Shown: positions 53,301 through 62,693, counted from the first letter of the stretch. The stretch is DNA of 64,000 nucleotides from Runella sp. SP2 (GCF_003711225.1 NZ_CP031030.1:3038001-3102000), one strand, 5' to 3'. The notes: generated from the letters alone by a model not told the origin. Program-made: numbers and translations.

Positions 53301-54920
53301 GCGCAAATCAGCACGTTGTACAAAACCTTCGGCGTGATAAGAATACCTGTCTTTATTAAAGTTAAAAGTACCGTCCACGTCGGCTATGAGGTTGGTGTCA
53401 CGGACAATCACCGAGCCTTTGAAAAGCTTATTTTGCAGCGTACCGTTCAGATATACATTTTTATAGACGTAGCCGTTGTAGGTAAATTTCGGCATTTTGC
53501 CATCAAAGCGCAGCCCTGCATTTTTGACGTCAAATCCTTTTCCGCTTATTTTTCCGTCCAAATCAAGTTGAGAAAACGCCTCATCCTCCACCAATTTTCC
53601 CAAATCAAAATCTTGGGTTTTCATGTCAGCGACGTAGGTAGGAACGGGCGCGGCAAGGTTCATCTCCAGTGCACGGACGTTGATTTGTCCCATCGCCGTT
53701 TTAAAATCCCCGCTCATGTTGAAGCGGTCTATTGTACCTTTGTATTTACCCGAGAAATCAACAACCCCGAATTTTTTCGCCAAATCATTAAACGATTTTT
53801 CGGGATAATATTGGTACAAATCAGCGGCATCGACCCGCGTCTCAACCATGTCAAAATCCAACAACGAGGTCGCAAATTCTGTGACTCCTTTGAAAGCTAT
53901 TTTTCCACGCAGACGGCTATTTTTACCAAAACGTAAATCGGTGTTTGTCAATTTAAAATCATTGACCGTTCCCAGAAAATCCCCATGGACTTTCCAAGTT
54001 TCGTTGAGGGTAAACAAATAATCGGCAAACCAGCCCAAATCTTCCGACCGAACCCGCGAACTGTCAATGTGGGCTTTCATCAATACTTTGGCATTAAAAT
54101 CGCCAAAAGCCGATGGCTTGTCGTAGTTGAAGGAAATATAATTGCGGATGATTGAATTACCAATGGGCGCGTACAAATCTGCCAACTCTAGCTTCGTACG
54201 GCAGTACATCACGTTAGAATTCAACCCTTTCACCGTCAAATTGGTGCGTTTATCGTAAGTATGCAGTCCTCGAACTTTCAAGGCAATGGTATCTCCCAAG
54301 ACCATGAAATTTTTGGCCTCACCACTGATACCTTTCAAAGTAAAGTGGTTGTAATCAAAGGCTTTACCCGACATCCGTTGCTCACGAGGATCGTCAAAAC
54401 GAAACGTCCCTTCAATCAAATGCACTTGCTTGATATAAAATGGGACGTTTTGGTCTTTTTTTCCAGGGGGAGAATTGGGGTTAGAAGTCAGCTCTTCGAT
54501 ACGGGCAATAAATTCGTCTAGGTTCAAATCGCCCGTTTTGGGGTTCTTTACCAACCACACCGACGGACGGTAAAGCGTGGCTTCATCGAGCCAAGTGCCA
54601 AAAGTCTTTTTATCTTTGCCAATCGCCAGCTCCAAAAAGTCGTGGTTGACGTCGAGGCGCTCCACTTGAATCATGGGGCGGCCTTTGCGGTCGCGAATCT
54701 CAACTTTTTCGAGCGAAACGGCGTTGAACCATTTAATGCTTACCCTTCCTACGGAAGTCGGGTGTTGTAGTTCTTTAGAAAGTTTTTGGGTAACGTAGCC
54801 TACGAGAGAGGTTTGTATCAGTGGAAATTGAATACACAAGCTTATCATCTCTGCCAACAGCACCACTGTGACAAAGAGGATAAAAAGTGTGTTCAGAATG
54901 TACCAAATGATACGTTTCAT
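50328..54920 (-). CDS. tamB: TamB/AsmA-like translocation and assembly module protein
   Basis: 1530 aa, one of the largest genes here. N-terminal membrane anchor (IIWYILNTLFILFVTVVLLAEM), then long repetitive beta-strands of the AsmA/DUF490 kind (for example VRVSIKWFNAVSLEKVEIRDRKG-like start, FNMSGDFKTAMGQINVRALEMNLA). The C-terminal DUF490 region is near residues 1150-1480 (GLINLKIDTRDVFDMAGSYEIQNGDYLF, LMSRRYPVEVTIGLSERM). TamB spans the periplasm as a hydrophobic groove moving lipids or assisting barrel assembly. It is divergent from tsaD by 41 bp, as in other Cytophagales. Confidence 0.9.
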   Translation of the reverse strand: MKRIIWYILNTLFILFVTVVLLAEMISLCIQFPLIQTSLVGYVTQKLSKELQHPTSVGRVSIKWFNAVSLEKVEIRDRKGRPMIQVERLDVNHDFLELAIGKDKKTFGTWLDEATLYRPSVWLVKNPKTGDLNLDEFIARIEELTSNPNSPPGKKDQNVPFYIKQVHLIEGTFRFDDPREQRMSGKAFDYNHFTLKGISGEAKNFMVLGDTIALKVRGLHTYDKRTNLTVKGLNSNVMYCRTKLELADLYAPIGNSIIRNYISFNYDKPSAFGDFNAKVLMKAHIDSSRVRSEDLGWFADYLFTLNETWKVHGDFLGTVNDFKLTNTDLRFGKNSRLRGKIAFKGVTEFATSLLDFDMVETRVDAADLYQYYPEKSFNDLAKKFGVVDFSGKYKGTIDRFNMSGDFKTAMGQINVRALEMNLAAPVPTYVADMKTQDFDLGKLVEDEAFSQLDLDGKISGKGFDVKNAGLRFDGKMPKFTYNGYVYKNVYLNGTLQNKLFKGSVIVRDTNLIADVDGTFNFNKDRYSYHAEGFVQRADLRALKFMKDSLLIHTELNVDLEGNTMDEMVGKAKFLNNYATFKNRNLVVDTLLVDSRLEDKNRDLDIRSEFFNFKANGRFEPTKAVVDLARLFDEYQMYFLGDEAAQIAYYENKQLKKPIGERYSVAYDLKFKKMDRLLAFLFPEGYVSNGSRVEGVFTVDNTSMFSMAGQFDTLKIGNNSFYRSELDLNTSKFTNTPQVLASAIIRSDQQKLVGIAPTENMQIEAAWNEDHIAFRSNLRQQKLPNRATLNGELRFVGDYMSLQFKKSKLRLLEEDWNLDATNLIIINGSEVLLSNVNLKADKKDQLISLNGKMSNNPLEELAFETHNFELATLNPVLNVNLGGVANGSLTMRDVYRTLIFDSQLQIKKLTYNNFLMGNLMGDGEWDPVDKHLHVDIHLDKNEKREFTVTGTYTPDRTNDELDLTAEFNETNLNLIEPFARGLVSNITGKAAGKVSVKGAALSPVLDGTVDVKKGRLTFDYLKAVLAFEDKVYFGESDIRVKNLRLTDPEGNVANLRGGVYHDGFSKFSLGFDAEMRNFRMLNTTIRDNELFYGNAYTTGTMEIFGPINNLNISADLTSNKGTKIYIPLDGAAEVASEDFVQFVAPVEDTTTQIAKEDKVIPAQESNIKMDFRLNMTPDAYCEIQFDRQGGDAIKAYGKGLINLKIDTRDVFDMAGSYEIQNGDYLFTLQNVINKKFQIQKGSRISWTGDPYGATLDVKASYLSNVSLAPVLSASTTTTSTSNSDALMSRRYPVEVTIGLSERMLSPQVTYGLKFKEYPAAYSYIVTALEERLKRDEQSLSQQVSSMLLFGQLFSDQNNILAQSATGIGNSIGEMVTSQINKWGSSLNENLELGVSGLNFNLNDPTINALNNLQLRFSYRFLNDRFRITRDGRLSYGQNQYDATSLLLDWTLEYWLNDDGSQRLRMYNRNVQNQYLASTGTPMAVSYGASYLFTRSFNSFRNLGPKESRPETLPKTDSGRLTTYRNSVTTVK

Positions 54921-54961
54921 GGGCTGGGCGACTGCTCAAAATTAACGCAAAATTTCAACAA

Positions 54962-55963
54962 ATGTCAACTATTTTAGCCATCGAATCTTCGTGTGATGAA
55001 ACTTCCGCGGCCGTTATCTCTAACGGCAAAATCTGTTCCAACATTGTAGCGACACAAGTGATTCACCAAAAATACGGTGGGGTTGTTCCCGAATTGGCTT
55101 CTCGTGCCCATCAGCAACACATTGTCCCTGTGGTCGAAAAGGCGCTTCTGGATGCAAAAGTAAGCAAAAAAGACCTGAATGCCATCGCTTTTACGCGCGG
55201 GCCTGGCCTTTTGGGCGCATTATTAGTAGGCGCATCGTTTGCCAAAGCCTTTGCTTTGGGGCTGAATATCCCGCTCATTGAGGTAAATCACATGCAGGCG
55301 CACGTATTGGCACACTTTATTGAAGACCCAACTCCTTCCTTTCCGTTTTTGTGCCTGACGGTCAGCGGTGGACATACCCAAATTGTGCTGGTGCGCTCGC
55401 CCCTCGACATGGAAATTATTGGTGAAACGCAGGACGACGCCGTAGGAGAAGCCTTTGACAAAACCGCCAAATTGCTCAACCTTCCCTACCCGGGCGGCCC
55501 GTTGGTTGACAAACACGCCCAACAAGGAAATCCGTTGGCTTATAATTTCCCCCTCTCCGAAATGCCTGGGCTCAATTACTCATTTAGCGGCATCAAAACG
55601 TCCATTTTGTATTTTTTACAGGGTAAAACCAAAGAAAACCCACAGTTTGTCGAAGAAAACATCGCCGATATCTGTGCCAGTGTGCAGCATACGCTCATCA
55701 AAATGTTGTTACAAAAACTCCGCAAAGCAGCCCGCCAAACGGGGATTTCTGACATTGCGATTGCAGGGGGCGTATCCGCCAATTCGGGCTTACGAAAATC
55801 GCTTTTGGAACTCGGGGAAAAAGAACATTGGAATGTTTTTATCCCGCGTTTTGAGTACTGCACCGACAATGCCGCGATGATTGCGATGGCCTCTCATTTC
55901 AAATTTGAGGAAGCCGATTTCTGCGAGCAAACTGTCAGTCCCTTGCCTCGCATGGCGTTTTAG
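54962..55963 (+). CDS. tsaD: tRNA N6-adenosine threonylcarbamoyltransferase
   Basis: 333 aa. It completes t6A formation at position 37 of ANN-decoding tRNAs with TsaB, TsaC and TsaE. Motifs: N-terminal ILAIESSCDETSAAVI, the metal-binding histidines in NHMQAHVLAHF, SGGHTQIVLV, DDAVGEAFDKTAKLL, YPGGPLVD, FSGIKTS and AGGVSANSGLR, ending with ATP-site residues in YCTDNAAMIA. Full family length and an essential core gene. Divergent from tamB with only 41 bp between starts. Confidence 0.97.
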   Translation: MSTILAIESSCDETSAAVISNGKICSNIVATQVIHQKYGGVVPELASRAHQQHIVPVVEKALLDAKVSKKDLNAIAFTRGPGLLGALLVGASFAKAFALGLNIPLIEVNHMQAHVLAHFIEDPTPSFPFLCLTVSGGHTQIVLVRSPLDMEIIGETQDDAVGEAFDKTAKLLNLPYPGGPLVDKHAQQGNPLAYNFPLSEMPGLNYSFSGIKTSILYFLQGKTKENPQFVEENIADICASVQHTLIKMLLQKLRKAARQTGISDIAIAGGVSANSGLRKSLLELGEKEHWNVFIPRFEYCTDNAAMIAMASHFKFEEADFCEQTVSPLPRMAF

Positions 55964-56085
55964 AGGCCGTTTAATAATTTTTTTTTAAATTTTAAATCAT
56001 TGACTAGCAATAACCTATCATCATAACCACAAAATCACTAGCTTTATAATTCCTTTAAAACAACCCTTAACGTTTTGAATGCAGG

Positions 56086-58488
56086 ATGATGAAGCGAGTG
56101 ATTTTTGTGTTTGTACTTTTCTTGTCTATTTCAATTGATGGATGGGCTGTCCATATTTTTGGTGGTGATTTTCGGATGATAGCGCAGCCAACGCAGGGTA
56201 ATTACCTTCTTACCCTCACGCTCTACTCTGACATGCTTACACTCAATCCAGTTGTAGGAGGTGATTTTTCCAACAACGACGCAAGTGCTACTGTGTACAT
56301 CTTTCGTAAAAGCGACCATGTGAGAATGGACGCTTTTGAGTTGCCACAACAAGTAAACCAAAACAAACCTATCATTTATCAAAATGAAGCTTGTGCGGGA
56401 AACCAACAACTCCGTACCGTTGCCCAAATTTATAGTCGCGCTATTAGTTTGAGCCCCGCACGCTATAACGATTCTCAAGGGTATTACATCATTTGGGAAC
56501 GTTGTTGTCGGACGGCTGGGGTGGACAATCTTCAAAATAGAGGTCAAAACGTCGGACTGGTTTTTACGTTGGAGTTTCCAGCCCTTACGCAAAACGGCAC
56601 TTTTTTTCGTAATTCTTCCCCCGACCTCAGTATCCCCAACGGTGAATATATTTGTATTAATAGGCCATTTAGGATGAATATGAGCGCTACTGATGCGGAT
56701 GGTGATGAGTTAAGATACACCTTAGTTACTCCCCTCAATGGTTACACCAATGAAACAAATCCGCGAGGACTAGGCGAATCGCGCAGCAGTTATCCCGAAG
56801 TTAGATGGGCGGCAGGCTATGGACTTTCCAATACCATTCCAGGAAATCCCGCATTGGCAATTCACCCGACTACGGGCTTTCTTACGGTAAGAGCTTCTCA
56901 ATTGGGCAGATTCACCTTTGCTATTCTGGTAGAAGAGTACCGAAATGGGGTCAAGATTGGTTCAACCCGTCGGGAGTTTCAGTTAAAAGTCATTGACTGT
57001 GGCGGCACTCCACCTCCTTCACCCACAGTATTCAACAGCACCAATACCAGTTTACCCGCTTCGGTCGTCGAAATTTGCGAAGGGACGAATGCGACACTCC
57101 AGTTTACGTCACAGCCCAATGTTTCGTACCAATGGCAAAAAGATGGTATCAACATTCCAAACCAAAAAAGCACAACTGTCACCATCAACCAAGCAGGTGA
57201 GTATCAAGTAACGGCTAGTTATACCAGTCGGTGCGCCCTCGACACGGTTTCTCAACTCGTGAAAGTTGTCATAGTAAAAGGACCAACTATCAACTTTTCC
57301 CCCTCTGATACCCTGAGGATTTGTAATGGCGATACGGCTATCATACAAACCACCCAAGGAAACGGTTTTGTTTATGAGTGGCGTAGAGATGGCGCTGTGC
57401 TTCCAACTGAAACCCGTTCTAGTTTAGCCACAACTCAAATAGGCACCTATCAAGTCGCGGTTCGGGGTACAAATGCCTGTATCAGTCGTGACACCGCCGT
57501 CGTTATACTGCGCCCTTCGCCAGCAAAGCCAGACATTACCTCGGCCAAAACTCAATTATGTGGCCGTGACTCTATCAAATTACAAACAGTTCTAGCCCCT
57601 GGCTTATCCGTCGAATGGCGCTTTAATGGCCAAGTCCTTCCCCAACGTTCCAACGAGTTTAACACTAAGCTTGCAGGAACTTACCAAGTGCGGGTTTCCA
57701 GTGGTAGCTGTTCGGCCCTTTCAGACCCCAAAAGAATTACCCAAGTATTGGCAGACACCATCCGATTCGACTCATTGCTTGCGGTTTGTTATGACCCCGC
57801 ACTTCGGGTGGCGCTTCAAGGTAGCCCCGCAAACGGGATATTTGTGGGAAATGGGGTTGAAACAAACAACTTAAATGTTCAAACAGCGGGGGTTGGTCGT
57901 CACTCTATTCAGTATCAAGTAAACTTTGGCAATGATTGTGTATTGTCCAAAACCCGCGTTTTGGAAATCAAACCTATTCCCGTTTTAAAAGCGCCCAACA
58001 GCGTTACTCAATTAAAAGATGCTTCGGTGAATGTGCAAGTCCAAAGTGAAACACCCAACGGCGAAACGTACCAATGGACTCCTCCAACGGGTATTGAAAA
58101 CCCTACTGCGTTACAGACCAACATCTCAACCCCCGACAACGAAACCTATACCCTTACCGCCACTGCCTCCAACGGGTGTAGCGCTCAAATTAGCATTAAG
58201 GTGGTGGTGGTACATTTAATGTTTATTCCCGACGCATTCAGCCCCAACGGCGATGGTACGAATGACACGTGGGAAATCAAAAACCTTGAAAAATTTCCTG
58301 ACGCGGAGGTATTTGTTTACAACCGCTGGGGTGAGCTCATTCACCATCAATCCAAAGACCACCCCTTGCCTTGGGATGGTTTTTACGAAAATAGCCCTGC
58401 TCCCATTGGCGAATATACCTACCTCATTTTGCCCAACACGGAGTCCGACAATGTAGCTCGACGGGGCAAGGTTTTACTGCTTCGATAG
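56086..58488 (+). CDS. Large secreted protein with T9SS (gliding-type) C-terminal domain
   Basis: 800 aa with signal peptide (VIFVFVLFLSISIDGWAVH). Central Ig-like repeats of ~80 residues contain SYQWQKDGINIPNQ, VYEWRRDGAVLP and VEWRFNGQVLP, then PKD-like ETYQWTPPTGIENPTALQTN. From about residue 713 the gliding-motility-associated CHU_C domain (FIPDAFSPNGDGTNDTW, VFVYNRWGELIH) directs export by the type IX system and cell-surface attachment. Likely an adhesin or cell-wall-associated surface protein; ligand unknown. Monocistronic, closed by a strong terminator. Confidence 0.92.
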   Translation: MMKRVIFVFVLFLSISIDGWAVHIFGGDFRMIAQPTQGNYLLTLTLYSDMLTLNPVVGGDFSNNDASATVYIFRKSDHVRMDAFELPQQVNQNKPIIYQNEACAGNQQLRTVAQIYSRAISLSPARYNDSQGYYIIWERCCRTAGVDNLQNRGQNVGLVFTLEFPALTQNGTFFRNSSPDLSIPNGEYICINRPFRMNMSATDADGDELRYTLVTPLNGYTNETNPRGLGESRSSYPEVRWAAGYGLSNTIPGNPALAIHPTTGFLTVRASQLGRFTFAILVEEYRNGVKIGSTRREFQLKVIDCGGTPPPSPTVFNSTNTSLPASVVEICEGTNATLQFTSQPNVSYQWQKDGINIPNQKSTTVTINQAGEYQVTASYTSRCALDTVSQLVKVVIVKGPTINFSPSDTLRICNGDTAIIQTTQGNGFVYEWRRDGAVLPTETRSSLATTQIGTYQVAVRGTNACISRDTAVVILRPSPAKPDITSAKTQLCGRDSIKLQTVLAPGLSVEWRFNGQVLPQRSNEFNTKLAGTYQVRVSSGSCSALSDPKRITQVLADTIRFDSLLAVCYDPALRVALQGSPANGIFVGNGVETNNLNVQTAGVGRHSIQYQVNFGNDCVLSKTRVLEIKPIPVLKAPNSVTQLKDASVNVQVQSETPNGETYQWTPPTGIENPTALQTNISTPDNETYTLTATASNGCSAQISIKVVVVHLMFIPDAFSPNGDGTNDTWEIKNLEKFPDAEVFVYNRWGELIHHQSKDHPLPWDGFYENSPAPIGEYTYLILPNTESDNVARRGKVLLLR

Positions 58489-58524
58489 CCCAAATTCTGC
58501 ACAATCTTCACATATTTTATCAAT

Positions 58525-58552
58525 AAAAAGGGGTAATAATGCCCCTTTTTTT
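58525..58552 (+). terminator. Terminator after the T9SS protein
   Basis: Perfect 9-bp stem (aaaaagggg/ccccttttt), 8-base loop and T-run. The rest of the 327-bp gap to the next gene is AT-rich; a TAACTTTG box at 58567 resembles a -7 element but lacks a proper -33 partner. Confidence 0.8.
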
Positions 58553-58815
58553 GCTTTAGAATAACATAACTTTGGGTTCAAAGCTACCCTTTTTTTGTAT
58601 TCCAATAGAATGGGTAAACAACTGATTATAAGTCAAAAAACGCGGAGCACAGCGCAAATACAGTCAAAAATAATATAAATGAGCAGGTAGGTGTAGGATA
58701 GTCTTTCACACTCTTTTTAGAAATATTTGAATATTAATTTGTCCGTTGCTTAGTTCCTAAACCATTTTTTGGCTAAACATCAGGCTTATTCCTAAAACAT
58801 AAAATCGTTATCTAC

Positions 58816-59598
58816 ATGCTTAACAAAATGAGTGCTAAACTTCTTCAAGCAGGTTTTCTTTCTGCGTTGATTGTATTAGGTGGTTGTAAAGTTTCTAATA
58901 CAAGCACGGGTGCTTCTGAAAAAGGCTTCAAATCCATTTTTAACGGTAAAAACCTCGACGGTTGGGATGGTGACCCTACCTACTGGCGCGCTGAAAACGG
59001 TGTACTTATCGGCGAAATTACTCCCAGTACGTTGCTCAAAGCCAACAACTTTCTTATCTGGAAAGGTGGCGAACCTGCTGATTTTGAACTAAAAGGCGAA
59101 TTTAACATCGCCAAAGCGGGCAACTCAGGCATCAATTATCGCAGCGAAAGATTAACGGATGTACCGTTCGCGCTGAAAGGCTACCAAGCTGATATTGATG
59201 GTCAAATCAATTACACTGGTCAAAACTACGAGGAGCGTAAACGCACTACCCTCGCTTACCGTGGTCAAATCACGACGATTAGCCCTCAGTCTTCTCCGAT
59301 GACACCCGAGCAGGTACGTGCCAAAGTAAAACGCAATGCCTGGACCGACCTCCAAGTGACAGGTTCATTGGGAACTTCAGACGAATTGAAAACAAAAATC
59401 AAATCAGAAGATTGGAATGAATTTCATTTGGTTGTGAAAGGCAATCGTTTACAACATTATGTCAACGGCGTATTGATGAGCGATGTCACTGACAATGACC
59501 AAGTAAACGGCAAATCAAAAGGATTTTTGGGCGTACAAGTACACGTAGGTCCTCCCATGAAAGTACAATACCGCAATCTGCGTTTGAAGCAATTGTAA
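58816..59598 (+). CDS. DUF1080 (3-keto-glycoside hydrolase-like) lipoprotein
   Basis: 260 aa lipoprotein (signal up to lipobox LGGC). The DUF1080 jelly-roll starts at [20 protein letters not shown] and continues with [38 protein letters not shown] and [21 protein letters not shown] to the end. Some DUF1080 proteins act on 3-keto-disaccharides; others bind carbohydrate only. Placed before two sugar isomerases and a ThuA protein, it fits a sugar degradation cluster. A 178-bp AT-rich repeat-like gap separates it from the next gene. Confidence 0.9.
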   Translation: MLNKMSAKLLQAGFLSALIVLGGCKVSNTSTGASEKGFKSIFNGKNLDGWDGDPTYWRAENGVLIGEITPSTLLKANNFLIWKGGEPADFELKGEFNIAKAGNSGINYRSERLTDVPFALKGYQADIDGQINYTGQNYEERKRTTLAYRGQITTISPQSSPMTPEQVRAKVKRNAWTDLQVTGSLGTSDELKTKIKSEDWNEFHLVVKGNRLQHYVNGVLMSDVTDNDQVNGKSKGFLGVQVHVGPPMKVQYRNLRLKQL

Positions 59599-59776
59599 TG
59601 CGGTTCACAGTTAATCGTTATTGGTTAATCGTTATCGGTGAAACCTCGATGGTGTAATGCTATAACCAATGTTAAACATCTAATAATCAATATGATTATA
59701 CAGTTAACGATTAACAGATAACAGTTATACAAATAACAGTTAACGATTACACAGACAAAACTGCTCGAAAAGAATT
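59599..59776. repeat. AT-rich direct and inverted repeats of a TTAATCGTTA motif
   Basis: The gap holds repeated gttaatcgttattggttaatcgttat and, toward the other end, its complement-like gttaacgattaacagataacagttat with a further gttaacgatta. Arms could pair across ~90 bp. No coding signal. Possibly a small dispersed element. Confidence 0.55.
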
Positions 59777-60628
59777 ATGAATAAAATTGGCTTTAATGTA
59801 TTGGCTTGGTCGGCGGGAATGTCTGACGAATTATTTCCCATCATCGAACGCCTCAAAGAAATTGGCTACGACGGCGTCGAATATTTTATCGGTGCCCCCG
59901 ATGAAGACGCCTACAAACGGGTAGGAAACCGCTCGCGTGAACTAGGTTTAGGCGTAACGGCCGTGACGGTAGTAAGTCCTGATACTAACCCAGTCAGCGA
60001 ATCGGCAACGGTACGCGCCCAAGCCCTCGACCAACTTAAATGGGTGATTGACCGCGCCCACGACCTAAACGCCGAAGTACTTTGTGGCCCCTTCCACTCG
60101 GCACACGCGCATTTTGTGGCTCGTCCAGCTTCGGTAGATGAGTTTGCCCGCGCCGCCGAAGTACTACATGCTGCGGGAGAATACGCCGCGCAAGCCAACT
60201 TAATTTTAGCCCCCGAAGCCCTCAATCGTTTTGAGTGCTACCTCTGCAATACGATGGAGCACCTTGCCAACTTGGTGCAATTGACCAACCACCCCAACGT
60301 ACGGGCCATGTTCGACACGCACCATGCCAACATCGAAGAGAAAAAATACGAGTCGGCCATCCGTACCATTGCACCTTACTTGAGTCACGTCCACATTAGC
60401 GAAAACGACCGCGGCACGCCTGGCGATGGGCATATCCCGTGGGACAATGCCTTTGCGGGATTGGCGGCGGTTGGCTACAAAGGCTGGTTGACGATTGAAG
60501 CATTTTCTCGCAATGACCCAGATTTTGCCAATGCGATTGGGGTATGGCGCGAGTACAATGACCCTTGGCACATTGCCGAAAATGGTCTGACGTTCATCCG
60601 CGAAATGTCTATCAAGCATAATTTATAA
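59777..60628 (+). CDS. Sugar 3-epimerase-like TIM-barrel protein
   Basis: 283 aa, xylose isomerase-like/AP endonuclease 2 barrel of the tagatose/psicose 3-epimerase type. Metal-binding residues appear in the usual order: E in LAPEALNRFE, D in MFDTHHANIEE, H in HVHISENDRGTPGDGHIPW and E in LTIEAFS. It would interconvert ketose epimers or 3-keto sugars in the cytoplasm; the exact substrate is unknown. Probably in one transcript with the ThuA-like gene, 3 bp after its stop. Confidence 0.9.
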   Translation: MNKIGFNVLAWSAGMSDELFPIIERLKEIGYDGVEYFIGAPDEDAYKRVGNRSRELGLGVTAVTVVSPDTNPVSESATVRAQALDQLKWVIDRAHDLNAEVLCGPFHSAHAHFVARPASVDEFARAAEVLHAAGEYAAQANLILAPEALNRFECYLCNTMEHLANLVQLTNHPNVRAMFDTHHANIEEKKYESAIRTIAPYLSHVHISENDRGTPGDGHIPWDNAFAGLAAVGYKGWLTIEAFSRNDPDFANAIGVWREYNDPWHIAENGLTFIREMSIKHNL

Positions 60629-60631
60629 CGT

Positions 60632-61690
60632 ATGAAAAAAGGAAGCTTCCTCTTTATTTCCTGCTGCCTGCTTTTTGGACTGTTGGGGTTTGCAACGCCC
60701 CTGCCATCGGTTCATCCTGAGGATGCGTACAAAATTGTCTATAAAGGAGAAAAAGGCCCAGGGAGGGGCAAAAATATCGTGTTTGTCACCACCGACCACG
60801 AATACCGAAGCGAAGAATCTCTCCCCGCGTTAGCTCGTATTTTGGCCAAACGTTATGGTTTTACGTGCACGGTCGTTTTTGGATTAGATGACCATGGCAA
60901 CATCTTCCCTGGAAGTTCTAATTTAAAAGGGTTAGCGGCCCTCGATAAAGCCGATTTAATGGTATTGTTTACGCGTTTTTCCCATTTTGATGATGAAGAA
61001 ATGCAGCACTTCGACGCTTACATTCGTCGCGGAGGCCCTATTGTTGCTTTTCGAACTTCGACCCATGCTTTTAACATCAAGAGTGGCTCGAAGTGGGAGC
61101 ATTATTCTTGGAACTACAAAGGAGAAAAAAGTGGGTGGAAAGACGGTTTTGGTGAATTGGTATTGGGCGAAACGTGGGTATCTCACTACGGCACCAACCA
61201 CAAACAATCTTCAAAACTACTGTTGGAAGATTCCCAAAAACAACATCCTATTTTGCGCGGTGTCAAAGACGTTTGGGTGCAGTCGGGAGGCTATACCGCC
61301 TACCCCAACGGGGCTACCACCTTGGCACGCGGGCAAGTGCTCAATGGCATGACGCCCACCTCAGCCCCCGACCCTACCAAAGAGTTACTCCCTGTTGCAT
61401 GGGTTAAAAACTATTCAGTTGAGTCTGGGCCAACGGGGCGTGCTTTTACTACCACCCACGGTGCATCTGAAGACCTGCTCAACGAAGGATTCCGACGCAT
61501 GGCAATCAACGCCACTCTTTGGGCAATGGGAATGGAGAAAGAAATCAAAGCCAACAACCCCATTGAATTTGTCGGTCCTTACCAGCCCACACCTTTCAAT
61601 TTTGACGGGTATAAAGTAAACGTAAAACCTGCTGATCTAGCAGATTTCAATTCGTTGATTATGCCTGGTGAAATTTTCAAGAAAAAATAA
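60632..61690 (+). CDS. ThuA-like exported protein
   Basis: 352 aa with signal peptide (SFLFISCCLLFGLLGFATPLP). The ThuA-type glutamine amidotransferase-like fold shows in NIVFVTTDHEYRSEESLPAL, LFTRFSHFDDEEMQHFDAYIRRGGPIVAFRT, and FTTTHGASEDLLNEGFRRMAINATLWAMG near the end. ThuA relatives were linked to trehalose use; their chemistry is unproven and the Cys nucleophile of amidotransferases is absent. It starts 3 bp after the epimerase stop. Confidence 0.85.
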   Translation: MKKGSFLFISCCLLFGLLGFATPLPSVHPEDAYKIVYKGEKGPGRGKNIVFVTTDHEYRSEESLPALARILAKRYGFTCTVVFGLDDHGNIFPGSSNLKGLAALDKADLMVLFTRFSHFDDEEMQHFDAYIRRGGPIVAFRTSTHAFNIKSGSKWEHYSWNYKGEKSGWKDGFGELVLGETWVSHYGTNHKQSSKLLLEDSQKQHPILRGVKDVWVQSGGYTAYPNGATTLARGQVLNGMTPTSAPDPTKELLPVAWVKNYSVESGPTGRAFTTTHGASEDLLNEGFRRMAINATLWAMGMEKEIKANNPIEFVGPYQPTPFNFDGYKVNVKPADLADFNSLIMPGEIFKKK

Positions 61691-61720
61691 TTTGTATTCA
61701 TAACCCATCCTAATTCTAGT

Positions 61721-62548
61721 ATGTCAGTAACACTTCCATTTCGTTTTGGCTCAGAAGTTTACACTTGGTTCATGAGCGGAAACGGTGCCACACACCAAGG
61801 GCGTTTAGGCCACATGATTGAAATTATTTCCAAAGCAGGTTTTACGGGAATTCAACCCATTTTTACGTGGATGGGCGATTTGGTAAACCCTGATTTGTTG
61901 GAAGCTAAGTTGAAAGAACAAGGCATTGAACTAGCCGCCGTGGCTTTGGCCTTGGAGTGGAATGGTAACGGAGAAAACGAAGACGAACGCCGCATCGCCG
62001 ACAATGCCATCGCTTTGTTACAGCGTTTTCCTGGGGCGGTTTTAAATACGGTTCAAATTCCAACGGGCCGCCACGACCTCGCCGCGCGTCAGAAAAGCCT
62101 GGTGAATATTGTCAATACCGTTTCGGCCCGTGCCAATGCGTTGGGCGTGCCTTGTAGTTTTCACCCCAACTCACCGCATTCATCCATCATCCGTACCGAA
62201 GAAGACTATAAAATTGTGTTGGAGTCGTTGGATGCAACCGTGACAGGCTGGACGCCCGACGTGGGTCACATCATCAATGGCGACATGGACCCGCTCGCCA
62301 AAATGAAAGAATACGCCTCGCTTATCAACCACGTACACTACAAAGATTGGGACGGTAATCCTGAATTTACGTTGATGGGACGCGGAAAAGTAGATTTGCT
62401 CGGTGTTACGCAGTGGTTGAAAGACATCAATTATTCGGGTTGGATTATCTGCGAAGACGAAGGCGAAGAAGCCCTCGACGACCCCGATTTTGTGACCCTC
62501 CACGACGGGCGTTGGATTTTAAACGATTTAATTCCAAATCTGAAATAA
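61721..62548 (+). CDS. Sugar phosphate isomerase/epimerase family protein
   Basis: 275 aa, another xylose isomerase-like TIM barrel, of the IolE/IolI kind. SEVYTWFMSG at the start, KAGFTGIQPIFTWMGD, CSFHPNSPHSS, WTPDVGHIINGDMDP, NHVHYKDWDG and IICEDEGEEA near the end supply the His, Asp and Glu metal ligands. Likely a cytoplasmic isomerase of a keto sugar or inosose. Starts 30 bp after the ThuA-like gene and probably shares its transcript; a palindromic repeat follows. Confidence 0.88.
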   Translation: MSVTLPFRFGSEVYTWFMSGNGATHQGRLGHMIEIISKAGFTGIQPIFTWMGDLVNPDLLEAKLKEQGIELAAVALALEWNGNGENEDERRIADNAIALLQRFPGAVLNTVQIPTGRHDLAARQKSLVNIVNTVSARANALGVPCSFHPNSPHSSIIRTEEDYKIVLESLDATVTGWTPDVGHIINGDMDPLAKMKEYASLINHVHYKDWDGNPEFTLMGRGKVDLLGVTQWLKDINYSGWIICEDEGEEALDDPDFVTLHDGRWILNDLIPNLK

Positions 62549-62560
62549 CCTTAAACTGAT

Positions 62561-62658
62561 TTAACCACATAGAGCACAATAGAATTAACACATAGAATAC
62601 ATAGATAGCTAAATCCTCCTAGGTTTTCTATGTAAAAAAACTATGTGAGCTATGTGGT
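62561..62658. repeat. CACATAG palindromic repeat, copy 3
   Basis: Nearly symmetrical: ttaaccacatagagcaca at the left and ctatgtgagctatgtgg at the right, with aacacatag and ctatgtaaaa units inside. It contains ctaaatcctcctagg at its centre, related to ctaaaagaataaatctagg in copy 2. It lies between the isomerase and hydrolase genes. Confidence 0.8.
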
Positions 62659-62693
62659 AAAAAAGCAAAGTCTCGTAATCAATCCTCAATAGT

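Noticed and set aside
53316-53936. 206-aa open frame antisense to tamB
   Set aside because: It lies wholly inside tamB, has no recognisable family, and the tamB frame shows clear AsmA/TamB sequence throughout.
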